A stretch of 46,499 nt of DNA. Source: a virus. Below the pieces are notes generated by a model. It did no database searches. It worked only from the letters and a program-made list of their open reading frames with translations, and had not been told where the DNA came from. Location of the stretch: positions 1 to 46,499 of IMG/VR virus record IMGVR_UViG_3300042546_000476; one strand, written 5' to 3'. Positions 34,057 to 40,801 of the stretch are shown in pieces (position 1 is the stretch's first letter; each line of letters opens with the position of its first letter). Position numbers and translations under genes: made by a program.

Positions 34057-34287
34057 ATGGAAACAGCATATGTAATTACATTCTCTGTAATGTTCACGTT
34101 GCTCTTTTTTATGGTTGGAAGTATAATAGGTTGGTTAACCTATAGGCACTTAGAAGAATCAAAACCTCCGTATTTACATCCAGAGTTTTTTGATGAAAAT
34201 GGTCAGGTAATTCCTGACGAAATAGTATCAGTAAGATTTGAAAACGAAAACTATTATGACTATGACGACGAGGAAGAAGACAGCTGA
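34057..34287 (+). CDS. single-pass membrane protein with acidic tail (76 aa)
   Basis: A transmembrane helix (about residues 5-28, VITFSVMFTLLFFMVGSIIG) is followed by a cytoplasmic-type tail ending in YYDYDDEEEDS. GGAGAAAAC lies before the ATG. It overlaps the next gene by 26 bases. Function unknown. Confidence 0.7.
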   Translation: METAYVITFSVMFTLLFFMVGSIIGWLTYRHLEESKPPYLHPEFFDENGQVIPDEIVSVRFENENYYDYDDEEEDS

Positions 34288-34828
34288 AAAACCAATTGAA
34301 ACTCTTCCGACAAATCCTTTTGTATTTGAAGTTCTAGAACTTGCTTCAAAACAAAAAAGTAATGCAAAAAAAGTAGAAGTTCTAAAGACTTATGAGCATG
34401 ACTCACTAAAAACAATTTTTATTTGGAACTTTGATGAAAGTGTAATTTCTCTTCTTCCTGAAGGAGATGTTCCTTATGCAAGCACTGGAGAACAAACATC
34501 TTATAGTGGAACTCTTAGTGAAAAAATTGAAGATGCTGTTTCTAAAATGAGCGAATTGGATTCAAAATCTCTTGGTTCTATGGATCAGGGAAAATCATCA
34601 ATTAGAAGAGAATATACTATGTTTTTTAATTTTGTAAAAGGTGGCAATAATTCATTGAGTTCTCTTCGTAGAGAAACAATGTTTATTAACATTCTTCAAG
34701 GACTTCATCCTCTTGAAGCAGAAATTGTCTGTTTGGTTAAAGATAAAAAACTTACGAATAAATATAAAATATCTTTTGATATTGTGAAAGAGGCTTATCC
34801 AGATATTGTTTGGGGGGGACGCTCATGA
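34262..34828 (+). CDS. conserved T4-like cyanophage protein (188 aa)
   Basis: MTTRKKTAEKPIETLPTNPF is followed by a compact domain with FEVLELASKQKSNAKKVEVL, IFIWNFDESVISLLPEG and LRRETMFINILQGLHPLEAE. I associate this type of sequence with a widespread T4-like phage early protein family of unknown function (DUF6433-like), but that naming is uncertain. ATG 34262 is the third in-frame ATG and best fits the overlap with the membrane protein gene. Confidence 0.65.
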   Translation: MTTRKKTAEKPIETLPTNPFVFEVLELASKQKSNAKKVEVLKTYEHDSLKTIFIWNFDESVISLLPEGDVPYASTGEQTSYSGTLSEKIEDAVSKMSELDSKSLGSMDQGKSSIRREYTMFFNFVKGGNNSLSSLRRETMFINILQGLHPLEAEIVCLVKDKKLTNKYKISFDIVKEAYPDIVWGGRS

Positions 34829-35163
34829 CAGTAGTTGCAGAGGAAAAAAAGAAAATGGCAGAATATTCAAAAAAAGAAAAAAAAGTTCTGCCCCATGAAT
34901 ATGGATGCGAGGTCCTTTTAGAAAAGACTACGATTGACAAAGCAAAAGATACTTCTTATCCTAATGATGCTTATTTGATCTGGTATAATGTTGATGATGA
35001 AGAACATCTTGATCTTGTAAGAGGATCAAGAGTTCGCATTTTTGATATGTACTATGACAAATTTGGTCCAAAATCAATTCAAAAAATTGATTTTGGATAC
35101 GGAAGAGCAAATCCTAAACTGTGGGGATTGAAACAACCTGAAAAGAAAAAGAAAGGAAGATGA
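34825..35163 (+). CDS. hypothetical protein (112 aa)
   Basis: MTVVAEEKKKMAEYSKKEKK is a charged N-terminus, followed by a beta-rich part (YLIWYNVDDEEHLDLVRGSR, VRIFDMYYDKFG) and a lysine-rich tail (PEKKKKGR). ATGA overlaps on both sides place it in the operon that ends in speD. No family recognised. Confidence 0.7.
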   Translation: MTVVAEEKKKMAEYSKKEKKVLPHEYGCEVLLEKTTIDKAKDTSYPNDAYLIWYNVDDEEHLDLVRGSRVRIFDMYYDKFGPKSIQKIDFGYGRANPKLWGLKQPEKKKKGR

Positions 35164-35345
35164 GTGAAGGTTTTAGTGAAGAAAAGATTGAAGTAGCAAT
35201 CAATAAAGATGAAGTAAAAAAACTTCTAAAAAAATATAAAAAAGTTAAAAAGTATATGAAATCTCCTCTATTTGCAGTTAAGACTATGGATGGAACTGAG
35301 ACCTATGTGAGTGAACTATTAAAACAATCTGAGGGGAATGGGTAA
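35160..35345 (+). CDS. small lysine-rich protein (61 aa)
   Basis: MSEGFSEEKIEVAINKDEVK and a run of Lys (LLKKYKKVKKYMKSP), then FAVKTMDGTETYVSELL. It overlaps the previous gene by 4 bases and speD by 8. Function unknown. Confidence 0.65.
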   Translation: MSEGFSEEKIEVAINKDEVKKLLKKYKKVKKYMKSPLFAVKTMDGTETYVSELLKQSEGNG

Positions 35346-35664
35346 GCATTATCTTTTAAATTTGTATGGATGTTCATTTGTTCTTTTGGACGATGAACGT
35401 TGTCTTATTGACTTATTAGAAAACGCAGCAGTTGCTAGTGGTGCTACTGTGGTTCAAACTATCTCAAAGAAGTTTGAACCACAGGGATGCACTATTATAT
35501 CTCTACTTTCAGAAAGTCATATCAGTATTCATACATGGCCTGAGGAAGGTAAAGCAGCAGTAGATGTTTATACCTGTGGAGATTGCAATCCAAAGATTGG
35601 TTGTGATATAATAATAGCACAATTATATCCACAAAGATATAAGTTAGAATTTATAGAAAGATAA
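35338..35664 (+). CDS. speD: S-adenosylmethionine decarboxylase proenzyme
   Basis: 108 residues. LLSESHISIHTWPEEG contains the Glu59-Ser60 self-cleavage site that makes the pyruvoyl group, and DVYTCGDCNP the catalytic Cys. It is the short bacterial type (SpeH-like in length). It provides the aminopropyl donor for spermidine; polyamines neutralise packaged DNA and stabilise ribosomes. Common in T4-like cyanophages. Confidence 0.95.
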   Translation: MGKHYLLNLYGCSFVLLDDERCLIDLLENAAVASGATVVQTISKKFEPQGCTIISLLSESHISIHTWPEEGKAAVDVYTCGDCNPKIGCDIIIAQLYPQRYKLEFIER

Positions 35665-35691
35665 GTTTTGTATCTTATTTTACAAAAAAAT

Positions 35692-35720
35692 TTGCATATA
35701 TAGATCGATGGGTCTATAAT
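35692..35720 (+). promoter_or_regulatory. sigma70-type promoter of the riboswitch
   Basis: TTGCAT (35692-35697), 17-bp spacer, TATAAT (35715-35720); same -35 variant as at 7987. Confidence 0.65.
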
Positions 35721-35725
35721 GACCT

Positions 35726-35823
35726 TACGTTCATCCCAATGGGACGGAAGTAAGCCGACGCGGAACGGATCGTTCATTCGCTATTCGCAAATAGCGAACG
35801 CAAACGCCGACTGAAGGAACGCT
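35726..35823 (+). ncRNA. glutamine riboswitch (Downstream-peptide motif)
   Basis: CGTTCATCCC (35728-35737), GGGACGGAAGTAAGCCGA and a closing AAGGAACG (35814-35821, pairing GAACG with CGTTC) are the signature of the glutamine-binding glnA/Downstream-peptide RNAs. A hairpin CGCTATT/AATAGCG lies in the variable arm. The motif is known from cyanobacteria and cyanophages upstream of short peptide genes, as here. The aptamer sits just after a promoter. Confidence 0.85.
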
Positions 35824-35854
35824 CTTTAACTTAAAAAACTAAGGAGAAAACCTA

Positions 35855-35992
35855 ATGTCTAAAGTAGTATATCGCGGTATTGAGTATGATACTCAAAAGC
35901 GCCTGGAGTATCAACAGCAAATGATGCAGCAACCCCAACAATACAACGAAACCTATCGTGGTGTTAAGTTTGTAAAGGAGGGACATAAGTGA
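35855..35992 (+). CDS. riboswitch-controlled short peptide with two YRG motifs (45 aa)
   Basis: MSKVVYRGIEYDTQKRLEYQ at the start and ETYRGVKFVKEG at the end give the pair of YRG(V/I)-x-(Y/F) motifs typical of downstream peptides, related to the DUF4278-type small proteins of cyanobacteria, one of which (PirA) binds the nitrogen regulator PII. The middle is Gln-rich. Expression would respond to glutamine, so a role in host nitrogen or arginine control during infection is plausible but inferred. AAGGAG lies 9 bases before ATG 35855. Confidence 0.8.
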   Translation: MSKVVYRGIEYDTQKRLEYQQQMMQQPQQYNETYRGVKFVKEGHK

Positions 35993-36093
35993 TGAATACT
36001 TACTTCGTTCGTTATCTTAAGAGAAAAGCAAAGAAAGAAAAACTTCTTTATATTGCTCAAATTAATATGGCAAAGCAACCACAAGTTGCTTGA
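35992..36093 (+). CDS. small basic peptide (33 aa)
   Basis: MNTYFVRYLKRKAKKEKLLY begins a basic peptide ending NMAKQPQVA. The ATG overlaps the stop of the YRG peptide gene (TGATG), and AAGGAGGG is upstream, so it shares the riboswitch control. It ends before a terminator. Confidence 0.55.
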   Translation: MNTYFVRYLKRKAKKEKLLYIAQINMAKQPQVA

Positions 36094-36097
36094 TATG

Positions 36098-36127
36098 AGA
36101 GGGGACTTGACTCCCCTCTTTTTTTTG
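36098..36127 (+). terminator. intrinsic terminator of the riboswitch operon
   Basis: AGAGGGG-ACTTGACT-CCCCTCT followed by T. Confidence 0.85.
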
Positions 36128-36135
36128 ACTATAAT
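36107..36135 (+). promoter_or_regulatory. sigma70-type promoter nested in the terminator
   Basis: TTGACT (36107-36112) in the hairpin loop, 17-bp spacer made largely of the terminator arm and T run, TATAAT (36130-36135). It drives the thyX operon. Confidence 0.65.
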
Positions 36136-36158
36136 TACCTTTGTGAGGTTTAATCAAG

Positions 36159-36398
36159 ATGGATAAAGAAAAGCTTAAGTTAATCATCAGAAACCTTGAA
36201 TCTCTTGTTGAATGTCTTAAATCAGAAGTATATTCTGATGTAGATGCATATAAACCAGAGATTCAGTATGAAGAAATAGCACCTTACATTGATGATTATG
36301 ATGAGGTGTTCTATGATGAGAGTGATGAACTAGCAGATTTAATGAGAGTGAATCAAAAGTACAAACTTACAAACGATGATGATGGAGATGGACTGTGA
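36159..36398 (+). CDS. acidic hypothetical protein (79 aa)
   Basis: A short helix (MDKEKLKLIIRNLESLVECL) is followed by a strongly acidic part (YIDDYDEVFYDESDELADL) and tail DDDGDGL. It could mimic nucleic acid or bind a basic partner; this is speculation. It overlaps the thyX start by 4 bases. Confidence 0.7.
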   Translation: MDKEKLKLIIRNLESLVECLKSEVYSDVDAYKPEIQYEEIAPYIDDYDEVFYDESDELADLMRVNQKYKLTNDDDGDGL

Positions 36399-37147
36399 AA
36401 CCTATTAAAGCAAAAGACCTTCTTGAGAGGGATAAAAATCTTGAAGTAGTAATGCTTCAGTGCTATCCACTTCCGGAACAAGTAATTTATCAAGCAGGAA
36501 AATGTGACTATTCAGAAACACCAATTCACAGTCAAAAAATTCCTAAACCAAGTGAATGTGGAGAGTGGGTTGTTGAACGTCTTTTAAGCAACGAGAAAGG
36601 ACACTGGGGACCTCTAGAACATCCTTCAATTACTTTTTCGGTATCTGGGTATGTTCACAACGTTGCAATGCAAGCAAGGACTCATAGAGTAGGTGTTAGT
36701 TTTGATGTTCAATCGCAACGATACACTGGAAAAAGAGTCATTAAGGTTGCTAATGGAGAACTAAAACCAGAAGATGTATTTTATGTTCGTCCACCAGGAT
36801 TTTATACTAATCGTTATGGTAAAAAGTATGATTGGACAGAAGATGATTATGTAGATGAACTCAACTGGATTGTAGAAGGATGTAAGCGTTATGCAGTAAA
36901 ATATGAAAAAGGAATGTGTGAAGAACATATTCGTGACTATCTTGCACAGGCAATTCGTCAAAACTTTGTAGTTTCTTTTAATCTTCGTTCAGTTTTACAT
37001 CTTTTGGATTTGAGAGCAAAAATGGATGCTCAATTAGAAATTCAAGCACTTTGTGAACAAATTGCACCTCAACTTGAAAAGTGGTCTCCACATGTGTGGA
37101 AATATTATGAAGAGAAACGTCTTCATAAAGCAAGACTTTCTCCCTGA
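36395..37147 (+). CDS. thyX: flavin-dependent thymidylate synthase
   Basis: 250 residues, GTG start overlapping the previous stop (GTGA). AMQARTHRVGVSFDVQSQRY is the ThyX motif (a variant of RHR-x7-S), EHPSITFSV lies upstream, and FNLRSVLHLLDLRAKMDAQ carries the C-terminal dUMP-binding arginine. It makes dTMP from dUMP with FAD, NADPH and methylene-THF. Confidence 0.95.
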   Translation: MKPIKAKDLLERDKNLEVVMLQCYPLPEQVIYQAGKCDYSETPIHSQKIPKPSECGEWVVERLLSNEKGHWGPLEHPSITFSVSGYVHNVAMQARTHRVGVSFDVQSQRYTGKRVIKVANGELKPEDVFYVRPPGFYTNRYGKKYDWTEDDYVDELNWIVEGCKRYAVKYEKGMCEEHIRDYLAQAIRQNFVVSFNLRSVLHLLDLRAKMDAQLEIQALCEQIAPQLEKWSPHVWKYYEEKRLHKARLSP

Positions 37148-37153
37148 GGTTTT

Positions 37154-37312
37154 ATGAAGAGTTGGTGTGTAAAAGACCATCTTACAAGACATGTATTTAA
37201 AGTCTTATTATCGGAAGAAGATTTTCAAAAGTTTCTTAAAGAAAATCCAGATATGGATGAATGTATTGATTGTGTAGAGTGCGATGATGCACCATCTATT
37301 ACCATTGAATAA
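37154..37312 (+). CDS. small hypothetical protein (52 aa)
   Basis: MKSWCVKDHLTRHVFKVLLS then a helix and the Cys-rich acidic end ECIDCVECDDAPSITIE. The CxxC pattern could bind a metal. GAGGTTTT before the ATG. Unknown function; follows thyX by 6 bases. Confidence 0.55.
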   Translation: MKSWCVKDHLTRHVFKVLLSEEDFQKFLKENPDMDECIDCVECDDAPSITIE

Positions 37313-37341
37313 ATACTCTCATATAAAATGGAGGAAACAAT

Positions 37342-37590
37342 TTGGCAACATATCCTGTTTATAATAAAGTAACTGGCGAACAAAAAGAAGTTACGATGAG
37401 TGTTCATGATTGGGACCAGTGGAAAAAAGATAATTCAGAATGGGATAGAGATTGGAGTGATCCTTCAACGTGTCCTAATTCTGGAGAAGTTGGAGAAATC
37501 TATGATAGACTTAAGAAGTCTCATCCAGGGTGGAATGATGTTCTTCACAAAGCATCAAAAGCACCAGGTTCAAAAGTAAAACCAATCTGA
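37342..37590 (+). CDS. conserved-looking cyanophage protein, FmdB-like in length (82 aa)
   Basis: TTG start at 37342 with GGAGG 8 bases upstream gives MATYPVYNKVTGEQKEVTMS. A Trp-rich part follows (DWDQWKKDNSEWDRDWSD) and then GEVGEIYDRLKKSHPGWNDV. The N-terminus recalls small zinc-ribbon FmdB proteins, but the Cys pairs are missing, so it would be a degenerate relative. Found next to phoH, which is 6 bases downstream. Confidence 0.65.
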   Translation: MATYPVYNKVTGEQKEVTMSVHDWDQWKKDNSEWDRDWSDPSTCPNSGEVGEIYDRLKKSHPGWNDVLHKASKAPGSKVKPI

Positions 37591-37596
37591 TTTTAT

Positions 37597-38349
37597 ATGG
37601 CAAGAAAAAGAACGAACGATCAACCAATTGGTGTTGGACTTACTGCTAAACAAATGAAGCGTAAGAAACCAATCAGTGCTGATTTAATGAGAGACATTGA
37701 TCCTCTCACTGATAATCAAAAACTACTTTACACGGCATACGAAGATCATAAAAATATTGTTGCTTATGGTGCTGCTGGTACAGGTAAAACCTTTATCACA
37801 CTCTACAATGCTCTTCAAGATGTTTTAGATGAAAGAAGTCCTTACGAAAAAATCTATATCGTTAGGTCTCTTGTTGCTACTCGTGAAATTGGATTTCTTC
37901 CTGGTGATCACGAAGACAAGTCCTCACTTTATCAAATTCCTTACAAGAATATGGTAAAGTATATGTTCCAAATGCCAGATGATGCATCTTTTGAAATGCT
38001 CTATGGTAATTTGAAACTACAAGGAACAATTAGTTTTTGGAGCACTTCTTTTATTCGTGGTACAACTCTGGACAATGCAATCATTATCGTTGATGAATTC
38101 CAGAACCTAAATTTCCACGAACTTGATTCTATCATTACTCGTGTTGGTGAAAATAGTAAGATTATGTTCTGCGGTGATGCTACTCAAAGTGATCTAATTA
38201 AGACCAATGAGAAGAATGGCATTATTGACTTCATGAAGATTCTACGTGTGATGCCTTCTTTTGATGTAATTGAATTTGGTATTGATGATATTGTTCGTTC
38301 AGGATTAGTTAAAGAGTATATCATTGCGAAGACGGAACTAAATCTATGA
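37597..38349 (+). CDS. phoH: PhoH-like P-loop ATPase
   Basis: 250 residues. Walker A GAAGTGKT (58-65), Walker B AIIIVDEFQNL, and the PhoH-typical QKLLYTAYEDHKNIV, RSLVATREIGFLPGD and MFCGDATQSD. Nucleotide-binding protein of uncertain function, very common in marine phages. Overlaps the exonuclease gene by 4 bases. Confidence 0.93.
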   Translation: MARKRTNDQPIGVGLTAKQMKRKKPISADLMRDIDPLTDNQKLLYTAYEDHKNIVAYGAAGTGKTFITLYNALQDVLDERSPYEKIYIVRSLVATREIGFLPGDHEDKSSLYQIPYKNMVKYMFQMPDDASFEMLYGNLKLQGTISFWSTSFIRGTTLDNAIIIVDEFQNLNFHELDSIITRVGENSKIMFCGDATQSDLIKTNEKNGIIDFMKILRVMPSFDVIEFGIDDIVRSGLVKEYIIAKTELNL

Positions 38350-39026
38350 CATTCATTCATCATAATTACCTAGGTGATCTTGAATTAGAAAAAAAAGAAA
38401 AAAATGGCATCCGTCTCTATAACCTACCAAGTGGAGCATGGGTGCCATCCATCACATCAGTGACTTCTTTTTATAATCGTGAGATCTTTGTTAAGTGGAG
38501 AAAGAGAGTTGGACTTGAAGAAGCAAATCGTATTACTAAAAAGGCAACAGCAAGAGGTACTGATTTCCACCAAGTTTGTCAGGACTATCTTGAAAACAAA
38601 GAAATGAACTGGGATGATTATCAACCACTAACAAAGTTCATGTTTCATCATGCTAAACCTTATCTTGACAAGATAAATAATATTCATGCAATTGAAAGAA
38701 CACTTTACTCTGAGTATCTTGGACTCGCTGGAAGAGTAGACTGTATTGCAGAGTATGAAGGAGAACTAGCAGTCATTGATTTCAAGACATCAGAAAAAAT
38801 TAAACCAGAGGAATGGATTGAAAACTATTTTGTTCAAGAGATGTTTTATGCTGCTGCATATTACGAACTCACTGACATTCCTCCAGTCAAATTGATTACA
38901 CTAATGGTCACTCCTGGAGGTGAGGTCAAAGTATTTGACAAAAGAAACAAATCAGACTATATTAAACTATTAGTTCGTTATATTAAAGAATTTGTATCTC
39001 ACAATACTAGGCCAGATGGAGAATGA
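38346..39026 (+). CDS. PD-(D/E)XK exonuclease
   Basis: 226 residues. ATARGTDFHQVCQDYL (motif I His/Glu region), GLAGRVDCIAEYEGELAVIDFKTS (the D..D-x-K catalytic core), and YFVQEMFYAAAYYEL (C-terminal helix with Gln) fit the Cas4/RecB/MGME1-type single-strand exonuclease group. Role in DNA replication or recombination is likely, as it neighbours phoH, 33 and 59. Overlaps gene 33 by 11 bases. Confidence 0.8.
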   Translation: MTFIHHNYLGDLELEKKEKNGIRLYNLPSGAWVPSITSVTSFYNREIFVKWRKRVGLEEANRITKKATARGTDFHQVCQDYLENKEMNWDDYQPLTKFMFHHAKPYLDKINNIHAIERTLYSEYLGLAGRVDCIAEYEGELAVIDFKTSEKIKPEEWIENYFVQEMFYAAAYYELTDIPPVKLITLMVTPGGEVKVFDKRNKSDYIKLLVRYIKEFVSHNTRPDGE

Positions 39027-39273
39027 ATTAGAGAAAGTACTAGAAAGTAAATTTTTCTGTCCATCACGATTTGCACAAGAAATTGAACATCTTGTGCAAA
39101 TAAATGTGGAGATGAATTATATTGACGCGATTATTCATTTCTGCGAACAAAACAATATTGATTTGGAATCAGTTCCTAAATTGATTTCCAAACCATTGAA
39201 AGAAAAACTTAAGTATGAAGCAATGGAACTTAACTTTTTAAAGAGGAGTTCCAGAGCGAAACTACCCCTTTGA
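39016..39273 (+). CDS. 33: gp33 late-transcription coactivator
   Basis: 85 residues. MNYIDAIIHFCEQNNIDLES and KPLKEKLKYEAMELNFLKRSSR are typical of T4-like gp33, which links RNA polymerase with late sigma gp55 to the sliding clamp gp45. Its target would be the TATAAATA promoters seen throughout the window. ATG 39016 matches the family N-terminus. Confidence 0.88.
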   Translation: MENELEKVLESKFFCPSRFAQEIEHLVQINVEMNYIDAIIHFCEQNNIDLESVPKLISKPLKEKLKYEAMELNFLKRSSRAKLPL

Positions 39274-39276
39274 TAA

Positions 39277-39294
39277 ATGATGCCGTTTGATTAA
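39277..39294 (+). pseudogene. remnant of the original gene 59 start
   Basis: ATGATGCCGTTTGATTAA encodes MMPFD and then stops. The intact gene 59 now begins with VVPFDSY at 39815, and CCATTTGAT at 39821 repeats this sequence. The GIY-YIG gene lies between the two copies. Confidence 0.65.
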
Positions 39295-39300
39295 CTCCTG

Positions 39301-39308
39301 TATAAATA
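39301..39308 (+). promoter_or_regulatory. T4-type late promoter TATAAATA
   Basis: Exact TATAAATA 25 bases before the GIY-YIG ATG. Confidence 0.6.
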
Positions 39309-39333
39309 TTATTAGATTTATTTTAGTTTAATA

Positions 39334-39828
39334 ATGTATTACTGCTATGCTTATTTGCGTGAAGATGGAACTCCATATTATATTGGAAAAGGAAGAGGGC
39401 AAAGAGCCTATTTAAAACATCCTCGCGCAAATGGATTAGATTTGCGTCCGAAAGATAAAAATAGAATAGTTATTCTTAAAGAATTTGAAGATGAGATTTC
39501 TGCTTATCAGTATGAAATGGAAATGATAGAAAAATATGGACGCAAATGTGATGGAACTGGCATATTGAGAAATATGACTATTGGTGGTGAAGGAAATAAG
39601 TCTATTTTTAAAACTTATGAGCAAAGAAAACAAGCAGAAATTGAAAGAAAACGTAAATGGTATTATGATAATCAGGAACGTTTAAGGCAAAAAGCAGCAA
39701 AAATACTTGATGAAAACCGTGATGAAATTAATCGCAAACGCAGGGAACGACGCAACACAGAACCATATCGTTCAGAATATCTTGCTCGGCAACGTGAGAG
39801 GAGAAATAAGAAAAGTGGTTCCATTTGA
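39334..39828 (+). CDS. GIY-YIG homing endonuclease between genes 33 and 59
   Basis: 164 residues. YCYAYLREDGTPYYIGKGRG is the GIY-YIG nuclease motif, nearly the same as in the protein at 21200. The C-terminal half is a long charged helix rich in Arg, Lys and Glu (likely DNA binding). Its last 14 bases overlap the new start of gene 59. The flanking repeat of the gene 59 start suggests insertion at this site. Confidence 0.85.
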   Translation: MYYCYAYLREDGTPYYIGKGRGQRAYLKHPRANGLDLRPKDKNRIVILKEFEDEISAYQYEMEMIEKYGRKCDGTGILRNMTIGGEGNKSIFKTYEQRKQAEIERKRKWYYDNQERLRQKAAKILDENRDEINRKRRERRNTEPYRSEYLARQRERRNKKSGSI

Positions 39829-40411
39829 TTCTTATAAAACTTATCTGTCCTTGAAGAATCATTTCACCAAGGACAGTTATGATTATTTCAAATATTGTGG
39901 AAAGAGCCGCGCAACACTCCAATCTTTCTACAAACGTAAAGACAGGATGTGGTTCGAAAAAGTCTCCAGACAAAAGACAGATCAAGAGGTTATAGATTTT
40001 TTTGTTTCTAACTTCGTATCTTGTAATGATCCAGAGACTCTTTGGATTGGTGAAATGATCAAAGAAGGAGAAGCAAGATATCAAAACTGGCAAAAGAAAA
40101 TTCAATCACTTTCCTATATCTTCAAAGAAGAATCACAAAGTCTCTTTGAAGAAAATAAATTTGAGGATGTCTTTAAGTGTTCTAAAGGACATCCTATTCT
40201 TCTTAAAAAATTCCTGAATGGTAAAATTAGCTTAGAAACACTAGTCATCTACGATAGAATTTTCCTGTTCGGGAATAAGTTTGATAAGAAACTTCAAGAC
40301 CCGGTGTGGCAAACCGTCAGTCGTAGGATTAAAAAATATAATCCTTTTCTAAATATTGATGTATTTCGTTTTCGTAAAATCTTGAAAGAGATTGTTCTGG
40401 AGGATTCATGA
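39815..40411 (+). CDS. 59: gp59 helicase loader
   Basis: 198 residues from GTG 39815. DSYKTYLSLKNHFTKDSYDY, RKDRMWFEKVSRQ, FFVSNFV and LWIGEM align with T4 gp59, which loads helicase gp41 at forks through gp32. The start codon appears to have been rebuilt by the inserted endonuclease gene, whose end supplies GAGAGGAG as ribosome binding site. Overlaps the next gene by 4 bases. Confidence 0.85.
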   Translation: MVPFDSYKTYLSLKNHFTKDSYDYFKYCGKSRATLQSFYKRKDRMWFEKVSRQKTDQEVIDFFVSNFVSCNDPETLWIGEMIKEGEARYQNWQKKIQSLSYIFKEESQSLFEENKFEDVFKCSKGHPILLKKFLNGKISLETLVIYDRIFLFGNKFDKKLQDPVWQTVSRRIKKYNPFLNIDVFRFRKILKEIVLEDS

Positions 40412-40752
40412 GTTTCTTTAATTCTGAGGTTGTCCGTGCAGAGATGACCGAGATTGCAGAATTGCAAGAAGATGTTTATTCAAATGTCTTTAAGTTTCCT
40501 GCGATGTCAAAAGAACAGAAACTTCAACATGTAGAACTTTTGGAAAAACTTCTTGATAAACAAAAAGTTCTTTATACAAGAGTGAGTTTGTCGGATGATC
40601 CAGAAGCAATTGAAATGAAAGAACGAATTATGCAATCTGCTATTATGATGGGAATGCCTCCTGGCACTGACATGAATATCATTCTCAATAACATGTCTCA
40701 GATGCTTGAGGTGATGAAGCAGCAGATTGACAAAACAGGTTCAGACCTGTAG
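40408..40752 (+). CDS. DUF1825-family protein
   Basis: 114 residues. MSFFNSEVVRAEMTEIAELQ, VFKFPAMSKEQKLQHVELLE and LYTRVSLSDDPEAIEMKERI match DUF1825, a helical family shared by cyanobacteria and their phages. Function unknown; it always seems close to replication genes in these phages. Placed between 59 and 32. Confidence 0.8.
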   Translation: MSFFNSEVVRAEMTEIAELQEDVYSNVFKFPAMSKEQKLQHVELLEKLLDKQKVLYTRVSLSDDPEAIEMKERIMQSAIMMGMPPGTDMNIILNNMSQMLEVMKQQIDKTGSDL

Positions 40753-40755
40753 AAT
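40727..40755 (+). promoter_or_regulatory. sigma70-type promoter of gene 32
   Basis: TTGACA (40727-40732), 17-bp spacer, TAGAAT (40750-40755), ending 46 bases before ATG 40802; GAGGTAATCT serves as ribosome binding site. Confidence 0.6.
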
Positions 40756-40801
40756 AACGAGGTACACAAAAGCCAAATCCTAATTAATCCGAGGTAATCT
40801 A

